A stretch of DNA of 64,000 bases, from the NCBI GenBank assembly GCA_029782145.1, contig JAKOVH010000023.1, forward strand, positions 154,436 to 218,435, given 5' to 3'. Below, piece after piece: positions 7,291 to 16,129 of this stretch. The position numbers and the translations under genes were made by a program. Below the pieces are notes generated by a model. The model was not told the origin of the DNA and did no database searches. It saw nothing but the letters and a program-made list of their open reading frames with translations. The stretch is from Actinomycetes bacterium (GTDB lineage: Bacteria > Actinomycetota > Acidimicrobiia > Acidimicrobiales > Acidimicrobilacustridaceae). How positions within the stretch are numbered: the first letter of the stretch is position 1; the number at the start of each line of letters is the position of its first letter.

Positions 7291-8465
7291 CGACCGAACG
7301 CACCCACCTCTCGATCGGGGAGGTGCTCTCGCTGCTGCAGCCGGAGTTCCCCGACATCACGATCTCGAAGATCCGGTTCCTCGAGAGCCAGGGCCTGCTC
7401 GACCCCGAGCGCACGCCGTCGGGCTACCGGAAGTTCCACGACGACGACATCGAGCGCTTGCGTTGGATCCTGACCCAGCAGCGTGACCACTTCCTGCCCT
7501 TGAAGGTGATCAAGGACCGCCTCGCCGCTGGCGACCTGGGCGCCGGGGCGCCGGAGGGCGTGCTGCCCCTCGGGGAGACGTCGTCGGTCGGCGCGCCGGA
7601 GCCGGCGGCGGTGGCCGCGTCGCCGTCGGGCACCCCAAGCGCCCAGGCGGGCACCGCACGCCGTGGTGGCACCGAGCCGGCGCGGTCGGCGACGAGCCCA
7701 CCGCCGCCCGCCGAGCCCTCCACCGCCCGTCAGCCGACGGCTCCGGCCCACTCGTCGGACAACGGCACGGCCGGTGGAGCCGCCGCGGCCGCCGAGAGCC
7801 CAGCCGAGGACCACGAGCGCGCCGAGAGCGTGGGTCGCCTGGTCGAGGCGCCGGAGCAGGCCGAGCCCGCGGAGCCGGCCGGCGCCCAGCCCGCCGACGC
7901 CGCGCCGGCCGGCACCGACTCCGACTCGGACTCCGCCGCGACCGACACCGAGACCGCGCCCGGCGGAGGGCACGGCAAGGCCGGCCGCCGCCGCCACCCG
8001 ACCCGCCACCAACCGGGCGAACCCACCCCCGCCCTGGGGGCGGAGGACGAGCCCGAGGCCGGACCGGACACCGAGCCCGGCCCAGCCCTCCTGTCGCTGG
8101 AGGACCTCTCGGCTCGCAGCGGGCTGACCCCTCGGGAGATCGGCGAGCTCGAGAAGTACGGGCTCATCCACCCCGAGCACGACGGCCCCGACGGCGGCTA
8201 CGACGAGGAGGCGCTGGTGGTGGCCCGGCTGGCCGCCGGCTTCAACCGCTTCGGGATCGAGCCGCGCCACCTGCGCATGTACAAGGTGGCGGCCGAGCGC
8301 GAAGCCGGCCTGTTCGAGCAGCTCATCAGCCCGCTGCTCAAGCAGCGTCGGCCCTCGGCCCGCCAGCAGGCCGTCGACATGCTCGAGGAGCTCGCCGAGC
8401 TCGCCGACGACCTGCGTGCCGCCATGGTGCGCAGCGCGCTGCGCGAGTACCTCGGGGGGTCCTGA
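7287..8465 (+). CDS. ftsR: MerR-family regulator with duplicated helix-turn-helix (FtsR-like)
   Basis: This is a 392-residue protein. Residues 1-80 are a MerR-type DNA-binding domain (LSIGEVLSLLQ, SKIRFLESQGLL, GYRKFHDDDIERL). Residues about 90-260 are a low-complexity Ala/Pro/Glu linker. The last 120 residues hold a second MerR-like winged helix (SLEDLSARSGLTPREIGELEKYGLI) and a helical end. The position after gcvH and garA matches Rv1828/FtsR, a regulator of cell-division gene expression. The linker is much longer than I expect for mycobacterial FtsR. Its start overlaps the garA stop (ATGA). The symbol rests on synteny plus domain layout. Confidence 0.8.
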   Translation: MTTERTHLSIGEVLSLLQPEFPDITISKIRFLESQGLLDPERTPSGYRKFHDDDIERLRWILTQQRDHFLPLKVIKDRLAAGDLGAGAPEGVLPLGETSSVGAPEPAAVAASPSGTPSAQAGTARRGGTEPARSATSPPPPAEPSTARQPTAPAHSSDNGTAGGAAAAAESPAEDHERAESVGRLVEAPEQAEPAEPAGAQPADAAPAGTDSDSDSAATDTETAPGGGHGKAGRRRHPTRHQPGEPTPALGAEDEPEAGPDTEPGPALLSLEDLSARSGLTPREIGELEKYGLIHPEHDGPDGGYDEEALVVARLAAGFNRFGIEPRHLRMYKVAAEREAGLFEQLISPLLKQRRPSARQQAVDMLEELAELADDLRAAMVRSALREYLGGS

Positions 8466-8518
8466 AGGCCCGCTCCCTCGAGGGCGCCATCCCGTCGCCG
8501 ATCGCCCCGGCCGACCGG

Positions 8519-8524
8519 TAGGGT
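8519..8524 (+). promoter_or_regulatory. Leaderless -10 box of the DUF151 gene
   Basis: TAGGGT lies 7 nt before the ATG at 8532. The intervening TCGGAGG could in addition serve as a ribosome binding site. Confidence 0.55.
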
Positions 8525-8531
8525 TCGGAGG

Positions 8532-9029
8532 ATGGTGCAGATGGAGTTGATCGCCGTGCGAGTCGAGCTCCCCGGCAACACCCCGGTGGTCGTGCTGCGC
8601 GAGGTGGGAGGTGAGGGCCGACTCCTGCCGATCTTCATCGGGCAGCCGGAGGCCACCGCGATCGCCTTCGCCCTCGACGGCGTGGTGACGCCCCGACCCA
8701 TGACCCACGACCTCATGCGCGACCTGCTCGAGGAGCTGGGCGCCAAGGTCGAGCGGGTGATCGTGACCCACCTGGAGGAGGGCACGTTCTACGCCGAGAT
8801 CCAGCTGCGGGCGGGCGGAGATCAGCACCGCGTCTCGAGCCGGCCCTCCGACGCGATGGCCTTGGCCCTGCGCCTCGACTGCCCGATCTACGCCGCCGAC
8901 GAGGTGGTGGCCGAGGCCGGTCTGGTGCCCGACGACGACGGCGACGAGGGCGACGAGGTCGGCGACGACGTCGTGGAGCAGTTCCGCGAGTTCATCGACA
9001 ACGTCAACCCGGACGACTTCGCGTCGTAG
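8532..9029 (+). CDS. DUF151 / bifunctional nuclease family protein
   Basis: This is a 165-residue protein matching the DUF151 family: VVVLREVGGEGRLLPIFIGQPEA, RPMTHDL, and RPSDAMALALRLDCPIYA. Plant homologues have RNase and DNase activity, and the bacterial role is unclear. It follows the FtsR-like gene as Rv1829 follows Rv1828, but here it has its own promoter. The C-terminal 30 residues are an acidic Asp/Glu/Gly stretch followed by a short amphipathic end. In Mycobacterium a second MerR gene comes next; here that gene is found at 19309. Confidence 0.88.
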   Translation: MVQMELIAVRVELPGNTPVVVLREVGGEGRLLPIFIGQPEATAIAFALDGVVTPRPMTHDLMRDLLEELGAKVERVIVTHLEEGTFYAEIQLRAGGDQHRVSSRPSDAMALALRLDCPIYAADEVVAEAGLVPDDDGDEGDEVGDDVVEQFREFIDNVNPDDFAS

Positions 9030-9129
9030 CGGGCTGGAGGCCGTCCAGGGCCTTCTCGCGGGAGCAGACCGCAGACCCCCGTGCCGGCCTCTGGTCCGCG
9101 CGGATTCAGACTCGTGTGAACGATTGCTT

Positions 9130-9135
9130 TACGGT
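9130..9135 (+). promoter_or_regulatory. Leaderless -10 box of TetR-family gene
   Basis: TACGGT lies 8 nt before the ATG at 9144, in a locally AT-richer segment. I see no clear -35 box. Confidence 0.55.
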
Positions 9136-9143
9136 CGACGCCG

Positions 9144-9791
9144 ATGTCGACGAGCGAAGGGCCGAAACGATCAGGGCGACCGGGGCCGCGACGCCCCGAG
9201 GGTGCGCCCGCAGGGCCCGAGGAGGTCCGTCGGGCGGTCCTCGACGCCGCGGCCGAGCTCTTCACCACCCAAGGCGTCGGAGTGGTGTCGCTGCGGGACG
9301 TGGCGGCCAAGGCCAACGTGCAGGTGACGCTGATCGGCCGCTACATCGGCTCGCGCGACGCGCTGATCGATGCGGTGATGGCGGACCTGGCCGACCAGGT
9401 CGCCAAGGGCGTGGTCGATCGTCCGTTGGAGCAACAGAGCTTCGACCCGGACTCCCCACTCGGGCGCTGGGCCAGGCTGCTGATCTACTTCGCGGTCACC
9501 GGTCGGGACCTGAGTGCGGTGGCCGAGCGGAACCCCGTGCGGGCGCTCGCCCAGGTCGCGGACGACGCCTACCAGATCGGCGAGCTCGCGGCCCGGGTGC
9601 GAGGCGCGCAGATCCTCGCTTCCGCCTTGGGCTGGCGGCTGTTGGAGCCGTACCTGCTGGCCGCCGGCGGGCTGGACGACGTCCCGGTGGACGTCCTGCA
9701 CGAGTCCCTCACCGAGCTGCACCGCAGGATCGGGTCGATGCCCTGGGAGGCCCCGGCCACCACGCGCAAGGTCCGCAACAAGCGAGGCTGA
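9144..9791 (+). CDS. TetR-family transcriptional regulator
   Basis: This is a 215-residue protein. After a 25-residue basic, Pro-rich lead, residues 27-75 form the TetR helix-turn-helix (RRAVLDAAAELFTTQGV, LRDVAAKANVQVTLIGRYIGSRDALIDAV). The C-terminal ligand domain is helical and unique to subfamily, so no inducer can be named. It is flanked by the DUF151 gene and by a minus-strand SHOCT gene. It has no obvious target operon beside it, and the promoter region shows no clear palindrome. Confidence 0.85.
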   Translation: MSTSEGPKRSGRPGPRRPEGAPAGPEEVRRAVLDAAAELFTTQGVGVVSLRDVAAKANVQVTLIGRYIGSRDALIDAVMADLADQVAKGVVDRPLEQQSFDPDSPLGRWARLLIYFAVTGRDLSAVAERNPVRALAQVADDAYQIGELAARVRGAQILASALGWRLLEPYLLAAGGLDDVPVDVLHESLTELHRRIGSMPWEAPATTRKVRNKRG

Positions 9792-9854
9792 TCGCGCCAC
9801 GACCCGCACATGCGCGTCGCATGCTCGCGAGCCGAGCGCCACAGCCCCTCGGGG

Positions 9855-10163
9855 TCAAGCGCTCAGGAGCTTGGCCTTCTGGGCGGCGAACTCGTCGTCG
9901 GTGAGCACGCCCTGGGTGTGGAGCTCGGCGAGCTGCTTGAGCTGTTCGATCACGGCGCTCTGATCGGGCGCCGCCGGCGGAGGAGGCGCCGCCGCCGGGG
10001 GCGGGGCGGCCTGGGCCTGGTAGGCCTGCTGGCGGTCGGCGTAGATCTGGGCGTCGCGTGAGGCGAACCTCTCGGCCTGTCGGCGTTGCACCCGGCCGCT
10101 GACGGCCGACGCTGTCCCGGCGACGACCGCGGTCCGGGCCACTCCTCGCAGCAAACCTGGCAT
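9855..10163 (-). CDS. SHOCT-domain small protein
   Basis: This is a 102-residue protein. Residues 1-45 are a basic, helix-forming region. A Pro/Ala linker follows. The C-terminal 32 residues are a SHOCT motif (LKQLAELHTQGVLTDDEFAAQKAKLL), a short oligomerisation module found at the ends of many bacterial proteins. The start is supported by GAGGAGG just upstream of the ATG. It ends a minus-strand group: the DUF6325-like gene stops 12 bp upstream, and another SHOCT protein precedes that. The function is unknown. Confidence 0.8.
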   Translation of the reverse strand: MPGLLRGVARTAVVAGTASAVSGRVQRRQAERFASRDAQIYADRQQAYQAQAAPPPAAAPPPPAAPDQSAVIEQLKQLAELHTQGVLTDDEFAAQKAKLLSA

Positions 10164-10175
10164 GGGTCCTCCTCA

Positions 10176-10631
10176 TCAGCTCTCGGTGGTCTGGTCGGCG
10201 CGCTCGAGGGCGTCGAGCGCCTCGTTCACCGCGTCGGCCGCAAGGCGCGTGCTGGCCACGACCTCGGCGCCGGCGGCGAGCGCGGCGCCGACGAAGCCTC
10301 GGGCCCAGGTGTTCTCGTACACGATCAGAGCGGCCGCCCGGGCCGGCTCGACCGCGGCCGCAGCCTCGACGACGTCGTCGTCACCGAGCAGCCCGGAGCG
10401 GGCCCCGGCGAAGGCCGTGAACCCGCCGAGCGCGTCGGCGGAGAGGCCCTCGATGTCGATGCCCGAGACGGTGCCGTCGGCCTCCTTGCGGATCACCAGC
10501 AGGTCGAGGATCGTGACGACCCCCCGATCGACGAGGTCCAGCAGGGCGGCGGCGACGGTGCCGTCCATGTGGTCGGGGTCGAGCTCGAGGAGCAGGAAGT
10601 CGATCGGTCCGAGTGCAGCGTCGTCGGTCAT
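10176..10631 (-). CDS. DUF6325-like protein
   Basis: This is a 151-residue protein resembling the DUF6325 group (LGPIDFLLLELDPDHMDG at the N-terminus, LVDRGVVTILDLLVIRKEADG, then an Ala-rich region with LIVYENTWARGF). Members are often next to SHOCT proteins, as here on both sides, and no biochemical role is established. The start follows GAGGAG eight bases upstream. The protein is mostly soluble, with hydrophobic Ala-rich helices. Confidence 0.7.
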   Translation of the reverse strand: MTDDAALGPIDFLLLELDPDHMDGTVAAALLDLVDRGVVTILDLLVIRKEADGTVSGIDIEGLSADALGGFTAFAGARSGLLGDDDVVEAAAAVEPARAAALIVYENTWARGFVGAALAAGAEVVASTRLAADAVNEALDALERADQTTES

Positions 10632-10719
10632 GGCGTCTTCTCCTCGGTGGTCGGCATGGCGTCGTGGTGGGCACCCGGCCGCCGCCGCAGCGACGGCCGG
10701 GCGATGTGCGCAGCGAACG

Positions 10720-11118
10720 TCACGAGCCGCCGAGGATCTTCGCCTTCATGGCCTGGAACTCGGCCTCGTCGATGACGCCCTTGTCGCGGAGCTCGGCGGC
10801 CTTGGCCAGCTCGTCGGTGGGGCTCGCCGAGGTCGTGACCACCGACTGGATGTAGTCGCGCTGGGCGGCGTCGATCGCCTGCGCCTGCGCCACGGCGTGC
10901 TCGCTCATCTTGTGGCCCCGGGCGATCAGGTAGACGAACACGCCGAGGTAGGGCAGGAAGATGATGAAGATGGTCCAGATGGCCTTGGCCCAGCCGCTGA
11001 GGTCGGGGCTCCGGAACACGTCGGAGAACACGACGATCAGCAGCCAGATCCAGATGAAGAACAACGTGAACCAGACGAACGACCAGAGGACCTGACCGGT
11101 CCCGAACTCTGCGAACAC
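10720..11118 (-). CDS. Membrane protein with PLDc_N-type helices and C-terminal SHOCT domain
   Basis: This is a 132-residue protein. Two hydrophobic helices (about 9-30 and 43-62) with the spacing of the cardiolipin-synthase N-terminal region (PLDc_N) are followed by a hydrophilic segment. A C-terminal SHOCT motif ends it (LAKAAELRDKGVIDEAEFQAMKAKIL). The phospholipase catalytic domain is absent. The GTG start at 11118 is chosen because AGGGGG lies 5 nt upstream; longer in-frame extensions read into non-coding-like sequence. It leads the small-protein group with the DUF6325-like and SHOCT genes. Confidence 0.8.
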   Translation of the reverse strand: MFAEFGTGQVLWSFVWFTLFFIWIWLLIVVFSDVFRSPDLSGWAKAIWTIFIIFLPYLGVFVYLIARGHKMSEHAVAQAQAIDAAQRDYIQSVVTTSASPTDELAKAAELRDKGVIDEAEFQAMKAKILGGS

Positions 11119-11246
11119 CCGAACCCCCTGGGTTCCTCGAGGACGCACACCGGTGTCGGCCGGGCACGGCCGACCATGCGGCCGGCGGAGAATGTCTACA
11201 CGGGCACACATGGGCGCGCCAGCATCCTTCGGCGGTGGGTGGTGGC

Positions 11247-12224
11247 TCAGCCGCTGAAGCAACCTGCGAGGAAGTCCATCAGCGCCGGAGTGACGATGGT
11301 GTCGTCGGGGGCGCCCACGAGGGTGGTGAGGTCGGCGTGCTCGAGCGAGCGGGAGTCGAGCACGGTCGTCGCCACACCGGCTGCCCGGAGGGCGTCGACG
11401 AAGGCCCGGTGTTGCTCGATGCGCCAGTCGTCGCCCCGGGCGGCGATGAAGTAGCGGGGGATGCCCTTGCCGGCCGCCACGTGGTTGACCGGGGACGCGT
11501 CGGCCCAGACCGCCGGATCGGTCCCGAAGGCGTTGGTGTAGGTGGCCCTCCACCAGTCGGGGGCGGTGGTGGCCCCGGCCGTGACGTCGTAGCCCTCGCC
11601 ATCCATGGAGGCAGCACACTCGATGGCGCTCACGCCGAGACCATGGGCGCCGAGGTAGCGCTCGTCGGTCGTGATCGCGGCGGTGATGCCACCGCCGGCG
11701 CTGTGCCCGAGCACCGCCACGTGCGTCGGGTCGATCCCGAGCGCTGGAGCCTGCTGGACGAGCCACGCGACGGCGCTGGCGGCGTCGTCGTCGTGGACCG
11801 GGTGCTGCGGACTCGGTGGTGACAGGGCCGTGTCGGTCAGTCGGTAGTTCACGCTGGCGAACACGAACCCGGCGCCGGTGAACAGCGCGACCTTGTCGAG
11901 CATGTGCTCGGACTTGTCACCACCGGCCCATCCGCCGCCGTGCACCCACACCACGAGTGGGCGGCCAGCACATGTGCCTCGTTCACCGGCGGACGGTGTG
12001 GAGACGTCGACGCTGGTGAGGTCGGGGTCGACGCCCGGAATCGACGCGTACTGGAACGTGGCGGTGGTGCCGCATCCGAGCAAGGGCTCCGCTTCCATCG
12101 ACGGGCCCGAGCTGCCGCTCGAGCATGCTCCGCCGATCAGGGACACCAGCAGCACCGTCGCCACGAGCCCGCGCCACCGCGACCGGCCGAACGCACTCGA
12201 GGGGCAGCATGGCTGACCTTCCAT
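11247..12224 (-). CDS. Alpha/beta-hydrolase lipoprotein (esterase-like)
   Basis: This is a 325-residue protein predicted to be exported and lipid-anchored, with a basic N-terminus, a hydrophobic stretch and a lipobox ending at Cys34 (IGGAC). The hydrolase fold shows the oxyanion motif HGGGW (95-99) and the nucleophile elbow GHSAGG with Ser175. This is the layout of the carboxylesterase/BD-FAE group that hydrolyses ester bonds of small substrates or polymer fragments. The start ATG is preceded by CCGAGGTG. It diverges from the polyphosphate kinase gene. The substrate is unknown. Confidence 0.85.
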   Translation of the reverse strand: MEGQPCCPSSAFGRSRWRGLVATVLLVSLIGGACSSGSSGPSMEAEPLLGCGTTATFQYASIPGVDPDLTSVDVSTPSAGERGTCAGRPLVVWVHGGGWAGGDKSEHMLDKVALFTGAGFVFASVNYRLTDTALSPPSPQHPVHDDDAASAVAWLVQQAPALGIDPTHVAVLGHSAGGGITAAITTDERYLGAHGLGVSAIECAASMDGEGYDVTAGATTAPDWWRATYTNAFGTDPAVWADASPVNHVAAGKGIPRYFIAARGDDWRIEQHRAFVDALRAAGVATTVLDSRSLEHADLTTLVGAPDDTIVTPALMDFLAGCFSG

Positions 12225-12295
12225 CCGTGCACCTCGGCTCCGGGTCGTGCTCGTCGGTGGCCCGGTCGACCGTACTCGCCGGCACGTGCGATTGT

Positions 12296-12310
12296 TGTCA
12301 CGTGTTGACA
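12296..12310 (+). promoter_or_regulatory. Palindromic site upstream of PPK2 gene
   Basis: TGTCA-N5-TGACA forms a perfect inverted repeat (TGTCACGTGTTGACA) 17 nt before the GTG at 12327. It sits where an operator or -10 element would be. No regulator is assigned. Confidence 0.4.
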
Positions 12311-12326
12311 TCCTGAGGAGAGCGCG

Positions 12327-13232
12327 GTGACGAAGCACAAGGGCAAGCAGAAACACCATCGGAAGCGCAGCGAAGGCGAACCCGAACACGCCGTGCCCGT
12401 GGGCCTCTCGGGTGAGCTGCGGCCCCTGCCCTCCGGCGAGCGCTCGTCGTCTCCGCCCGAGCGCATGTCCCGCAAGGACTACGAGCGCGAGCTCGCCACG
12501 CTGCAGGGCGAGCTCGTGCACCTCCAACGATGGGTGGTCGACTCGGGCGCCAAGGTCTGCATCGTGTTCGAGGGACGCGACGCGGCCGGCAAGGGCGGCG
12601 TGATCAAGCGCATCACCGAACGGGTCAGCCCACGGGTGTTCCGCACGGTGGCCCTGCCCGCTCCGAGCGACCGCGAGAAGACCCAGATGTACATCCAGCG
12701 CTACGTCCCGCACCTCCCCGCGGCCGGCGAGGTCGTGATCTTCGACCGCAGCTGGTACAACCGGGCCGGCGTCGAACGGGTGATGGGCTTCTGCGCCGAG
12801 GACGAAGCGCAGCGCTTCCTGTCGATGGTCCCCGCCGTCGAGGCGGCGATGGTGCACTCCGGGATCATCCTGCTGAAGTACTGGCTCGAGGTCTCCCAGC
12901 ACGAGCAGACCCGGCGCCTCGAGGACCGCATCGACGACCCTCGCAAGACGTGGAAGCTCTCGCCGATGGACCTCGAGTCCTACCGGCGCTGGTACGACTA
13001 CTCGCGTGCGCGCGACGAGATGCTGGCCGCGACCGACACCCCGAGGACTCCCTGGTTCCTCGTCGATTCCAACGACAAGCGCCGCGCCCGGCTCAACGTC
13101 ATCTCCCACCTGCTCGAGGTGATCCCCTACGAGCACGTGCAAGAGCCAGCGGTGGTGCTGCCCGCACGGCAGGCCCCCGACGGCTACGTCACCCCGGAGC
13201 TGGCGCACCGCTGGGTGCCCACCCGCTTCTGA
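12327..13232 (+). CDS. ppk2: Polyphosphate kinase 2 family protein
   Basis: This is a 301-residue cytosolic kinase that transfers phosphate between polyphosphate and nucleotides. Walker A is GRDAAGKGG (83-91) and the second key motif DRSWYNRAG is at 140-147; both are complete. The helical lid segment follows (SQHEQTRRLEDRIDDPRKTWKLSPMD). The first 45 residues are Lys/His/Arg-rich and look disordered, a feature that may help bind the polyanion. The GTG start follows CTGAGGAG. Whether it prefers ADP, GDP or AMP is not readable here. It lies 18 bp before the cation ATPase gene in the same direction, so they may be cotranscribed. Confidence 0.92.
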   Translation: MTKHKGKQKHHRKRSEGEPEHAVPVGLSGELRPLPSGERSSSPPERMSRKDYERELATLQGELVHLQRWVVDSGAKVCIVFEGRDAAGKGGVIKRITERVSPRVFRTVALPAPSDREKTQMYIQRYVPHLPAAGEVVIFDRSWYNRAGVERVMGFCAEDEAQRFLSMVPAVEAAMVHSGIILLKYWLEVSQHEQTRRLEDRIDDPRKTWKLSPMDLESYRRWYDYSRARDEMLAATDTPRTPWFLVDSNDKRRARLNVISHLLEVIPYEHVQEPAVVLPARQAPDGYVTPELAHRWVPTRF

Positions 13233-13250
13233 TCCGACACGAGGACTGCC

Positions 13251-15998
13251 ATGGACGTGGTGACCGAGACCGCCACCATCGACGACGCTCACCTCCGACC
13301 GCCGGCCGAGGTGGCGGCGGCCCTGGCGGTGGACCCCGACGCGGGCCTCGGCAGCGCTGAGGGCGCGAGCCGGCTGGAGCGGTACGGGCCGAACGAGCTG
13401 CCGGCCGAGCCGCCGCCGAGCCTCTGGGTCGTGGCTCGCGGCCAGCTCGCCAACCCGATGAACATCATGCTGCTCATCGTGGCGGTCGCCAGCTTCGCCA
13501 TCGGCCAGATCGCGACCGGGATCGTGGTGGCCGCACTGGTGACGTTCAACGTCGTGATGGGCTCGAACCAGGAGCTGAAGGCGCGCGCCAGCGTCGACGC
13601 CCTCGCCAAGCTGCAGGTGCCCCACGCCCGGGTGCGTCGCGACGGCCGTGTCGCCGAGCTGGCCTCCACCGATCTGGTGCCCGGCGACCTCGTGCTGATC
13701 GAGGCCGGTGACCTCGTCCCGGCCGACGGACGACTGACGAGCTCCGCGACCCTGGAGGTGCAGGAGGCGGCGCTCACCGGCGAGAGCGCGCCGGTCGCCA
13801 AGGACCCGGGCGTCCTGCCGGCCGGCGACGTCGCACTCGGGGACCGCACCAACATGGTGTTCCAGAACACCCAGGTCACCCGAGGCTCGGCCACCTTCGT
13901 GGTGACGGCCACCGGCGTGAACACCCAGATGGGCCGCATCGCCCAGATGGTGACGGCGACCAAGCGGGTCAAGTCGCCGCTGCAACGAGAGCTCGACGGG
14001 ATGACGAAGGTCTTCGGGCTGCTGGCGTGGGGAGCGGTCGCCGTCATCGCCGTCGTCGGCCTGGCGCGAGACCAAGACGGCGAGACGCTCGCCCTGCTGT
14101 GCATCTCCACCGCCATCGCGTCGATCCCGACCGGCTTGCCGACGTTCGTCCAGACGATGCTGTCGTCGGGGGCCCAGCGCCTCGCCCGGGAGAAGGCCGT
14201 CGTCAAGTCCCTCGCCGACGTCGAGACGCTCGGCGGGACCACGGTCATCAACTCCGACAAGACCGGCACGCTCACCATGAACGCCATGACGGTCGTGCAG
14301 CTCTACGGCGGCGGCCGCTGGTACCGGGTCGAGGGCTCCGGGTACGCGAAGACCGGCGCCATCCTCGGGGTGGCCGGCGGCGAGCCACCGGACTTCACAC
14401 CGCTCGCCCTGGGCCTGTCGCTGTGCTCTGACGCCACCGTCGCCGACGACGGCACGGTCATCGGCGACCCGACCGAGGCGGCGCTCGTGGTGCTGGCCGC
14501 GAAGATGGGCGTCGACGCGGAGGCGACACGCCGTTCCATCACCCGCCGCTTCGAGGTGCCGTTCGACTCGGACTACAAGTTCATGGCCACCTTCCACGAC
14601 CGGCCCGACGCCATCCACGGCCCGGTCGTGCACCAACCCCACTTCATGGCGGTGAAGGGCGGGCCCGACGTCGTGCTGGCGCGGTGCGGCACCGCGCTCC
14701 GCGAGGGCGAGCTGGTGCCCGTGGACGACCTGCGCGAGGACATCCTCGACGCCAACCGCCAGCTGTCGGAACGAGGCCTGCGCGTCCTGGCCTTCGCTGC
14801 CCGCGGCCTCGACGGCGCCGAGATGGCGGCGGCCGAGGGCGACCCGATGGCCGCCGTCCACGATCTGGTGCTGGTCGGGCTGGTCGGCATCATCGACCCG
14901 CTGCGTCCCGAGGCCGTCGACGCGGTCCACACCGCGCTCGGCGCGGGCATCGACGTGCGCATGATCACGGGCGACCACACCATCACCGCCCGGGCCATCG
15001 CCGACCAGCTCGGGCTCGGTCGGGGCGTCGCCACCGGCACCGAGCTCCAGCGGATGAGCGACGACGAGGTGCTGAGCCGGCTTCCTGAGCTGCACGTGTT
15101 CGGCCGCGTGGCGCCCGAGGACAAGCTGAGGCTCGCCAAGCTGATGCAGGAGGCGGGCGACGTCGTCGCCATGACCGGCGACGCGGTCAACGACGCCGCC
15201 GCGCTCAAGCAGGCCGACATCGGTGTGGCCATGGGCTCCGGCTCGGAGGTGTCGAAGCAGGCAGCCAAGATCGTGCTCACCGACGACAACTTCGCCACCC
15301 TGGTCAGGGCGGTCGACCTGGGACGGGACATCTACCGGCGCATCTCGTCGTACATCAAGCTGCAGCTCACGATCCTGTCGTCGGTGCTGCAGCTGATGCT
15401 GCTGGCCACCATCTTCAACATCAACGGTGGCGTCGCCCTGTTCCCGATGCAGCTGCTGTTCTGCAAGTTCTTCGTGGTCGTCACCGTCGTCGTCGGGTTC
15501 ATCGCCGACGTCCCCGACCCGGGGGTGATGGACCTGCCGCCACGCCAGCCGGGCACTCGCATCGTGAACCCACCGCAGATCGTCCGGTGGGCGATCAGCG
15601 GCTTCATCGTGGCCGCGAGCGCGCTCGCCGTCCTGCAGTGGGGCCCGGACGAGCCGAGCACCTCGGTCGGGTCCGTGTCGATGACGATGGCCTTCGCCGT
15701 GGTCGCCTTCAGCGCCGTCAACCTCGGGGTGGTCATGCGCAGGGAGCGCCAGGCACCGTGGTCGGCGCCGATGTTCCCGTACTTCGGGTGGCTCATCGCC
15801 GGTTGGACGCTCACCTGGGCAGCGGTGGAGCTCGGCATGCTGCAGCGCCTGCTCGACACGGTCTCGCTCACGGGCGGCCAGTGGCTGGTCGTGATCGGCC
15901 TCTCGCTGCTCACCCCGACCTTCGTCGGGATCGACAAGGCGATCCACCTCCGGCGTCTCCGGGCACCCGGGGGCACCGTAGGCTCCACGACGATCTGA
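13251..15998 (+). CDS. P-type cation-transporting ATPase (P2-like)
   Basis: This is a 915-residue membrane pump. The N-terminal cation-ATPase domain is followed by TGES (176-179, dephosphorylation loop), the phosphorylated Asp336 in DKTGTLT, a nucleotide-binding domain, and GDAVNDAAALKQADIGVAMG near 642. Several hydrophobic helices after residue 700 match the P2 (calcium/sodium-like) architecture. No N-terminal heavy-metal CxxC motif is present, so a copper or zinc exporter is unlikely. The exact ion is undetermined. The ATG at 13251 lies 8 nt after GAGGA. It probably forms one transcript with ppk2. Confidence 0.9.
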   Translation: MDVVTETATIDDAHLRPPAEVAAALAVDPDAGLGSAEGASRLERYGPNELPAEPPPSLWVVARGQLANPMNIMLLIVAVASFAIGQIATGIVVAALVTFNVVMGSNQELKARASVDALAKLQVPHARVRRDGRVAELASTDLVPGDLVLIEAGDLVPADGRLTSSATLEVQEAALTGESAPVAKDPGVLPAGDVALGDRTNMVFQNTQVTRGSATFVVTATGVNTQMGRIAQMVTATKRVKSPLQRELDGMTKVFGLLAWGAVAVIAVVGLARDQDGETLALLCISTAIASIPTGLPTFVQTMLSSGAQRLAREKAVVKSLADVETLGGTTVINSDKTGTLTMNAMTVVQLYGGGRWYRVEGSGYAKTGAILGVAGGEPPDFTPLALGLSLCSDATVADDGTVIGDPTEAALVVLAAKMGVDAEATRRSITRRFEVPFDSDYKFMATFHDRPDAIHGPVVHQPHFMAVKGGPDVVLARCGTALREGELVPVDDLREDILDANRQLSERGLRVLAFAARGLDGAEMAAAEGDPMAAVHDLVLVGLVGIIDPLRPEAVDAVHTALGAGIDVRMITGDHTITARAIADQLGLGRGVATGTELQRMSDDEVLSRLPELHVFGRVAPEDKLRLAKLMQEAGDVVAMTGDAVNDAAALKQADIGVAMGSGSEVSKQAAKIVLTDDNFATLVRAVDLGRDIYRRISSYIKLQLTILSSVLQLMLLATIFNINGGVALFPMQLLFCKFFVVVTVVVGFIADVPDPGVMDLPPRQPGTRIVNPPQIVRWAISGFIVAASALAVLQWGPDEPSTSVGSVSMTMAFAVVAFSAVNLGVVMRRERQAPWSAPMFPYFGWLIAGWTLTWAAVELGMLQRLLDTVSLTGGQWLVVIGLSLLTPTFVGIDKAIHLRRLRAPGGTVGSTTI

Positions 15999-16020
15999 CA
16001 CCCGGCCAGGCGAGGCACAG

Positions 16021-16034
16021 GGGCCGATCGGCCC
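16021..16034 (+). terminator. Possible hairpin terminator after the cation ATPase gene
   Basis: GGGCCGATCGGCCC is a perfect 14-nt palindrome 23 nt after the ATPase stop codon. It has no T-tract, so termination is only a suggestion. Confidence 0.35.
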
Positions 16035-16129
16035 TGTCGAGCGACACGCGCTGGCGCGTAAGCCAGGCACATGACCCGGAAGGTGGAGGGTCGCACCCGC
16101 ACGCGCACGAGGACCGAAGGGGAGCGAGG

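Noticed and set aside
11247..16070. Very long minus-strand open frame across several plus-strand genes
   Set aside because: It runs opposite to ppk2, the cation ATPase and intergenic DNA. Its translation is low-complexity Arg/Gly/His sequence typical of antisense frames in GC-rich DNA. Only its last part (11247-12224) is a real gene.
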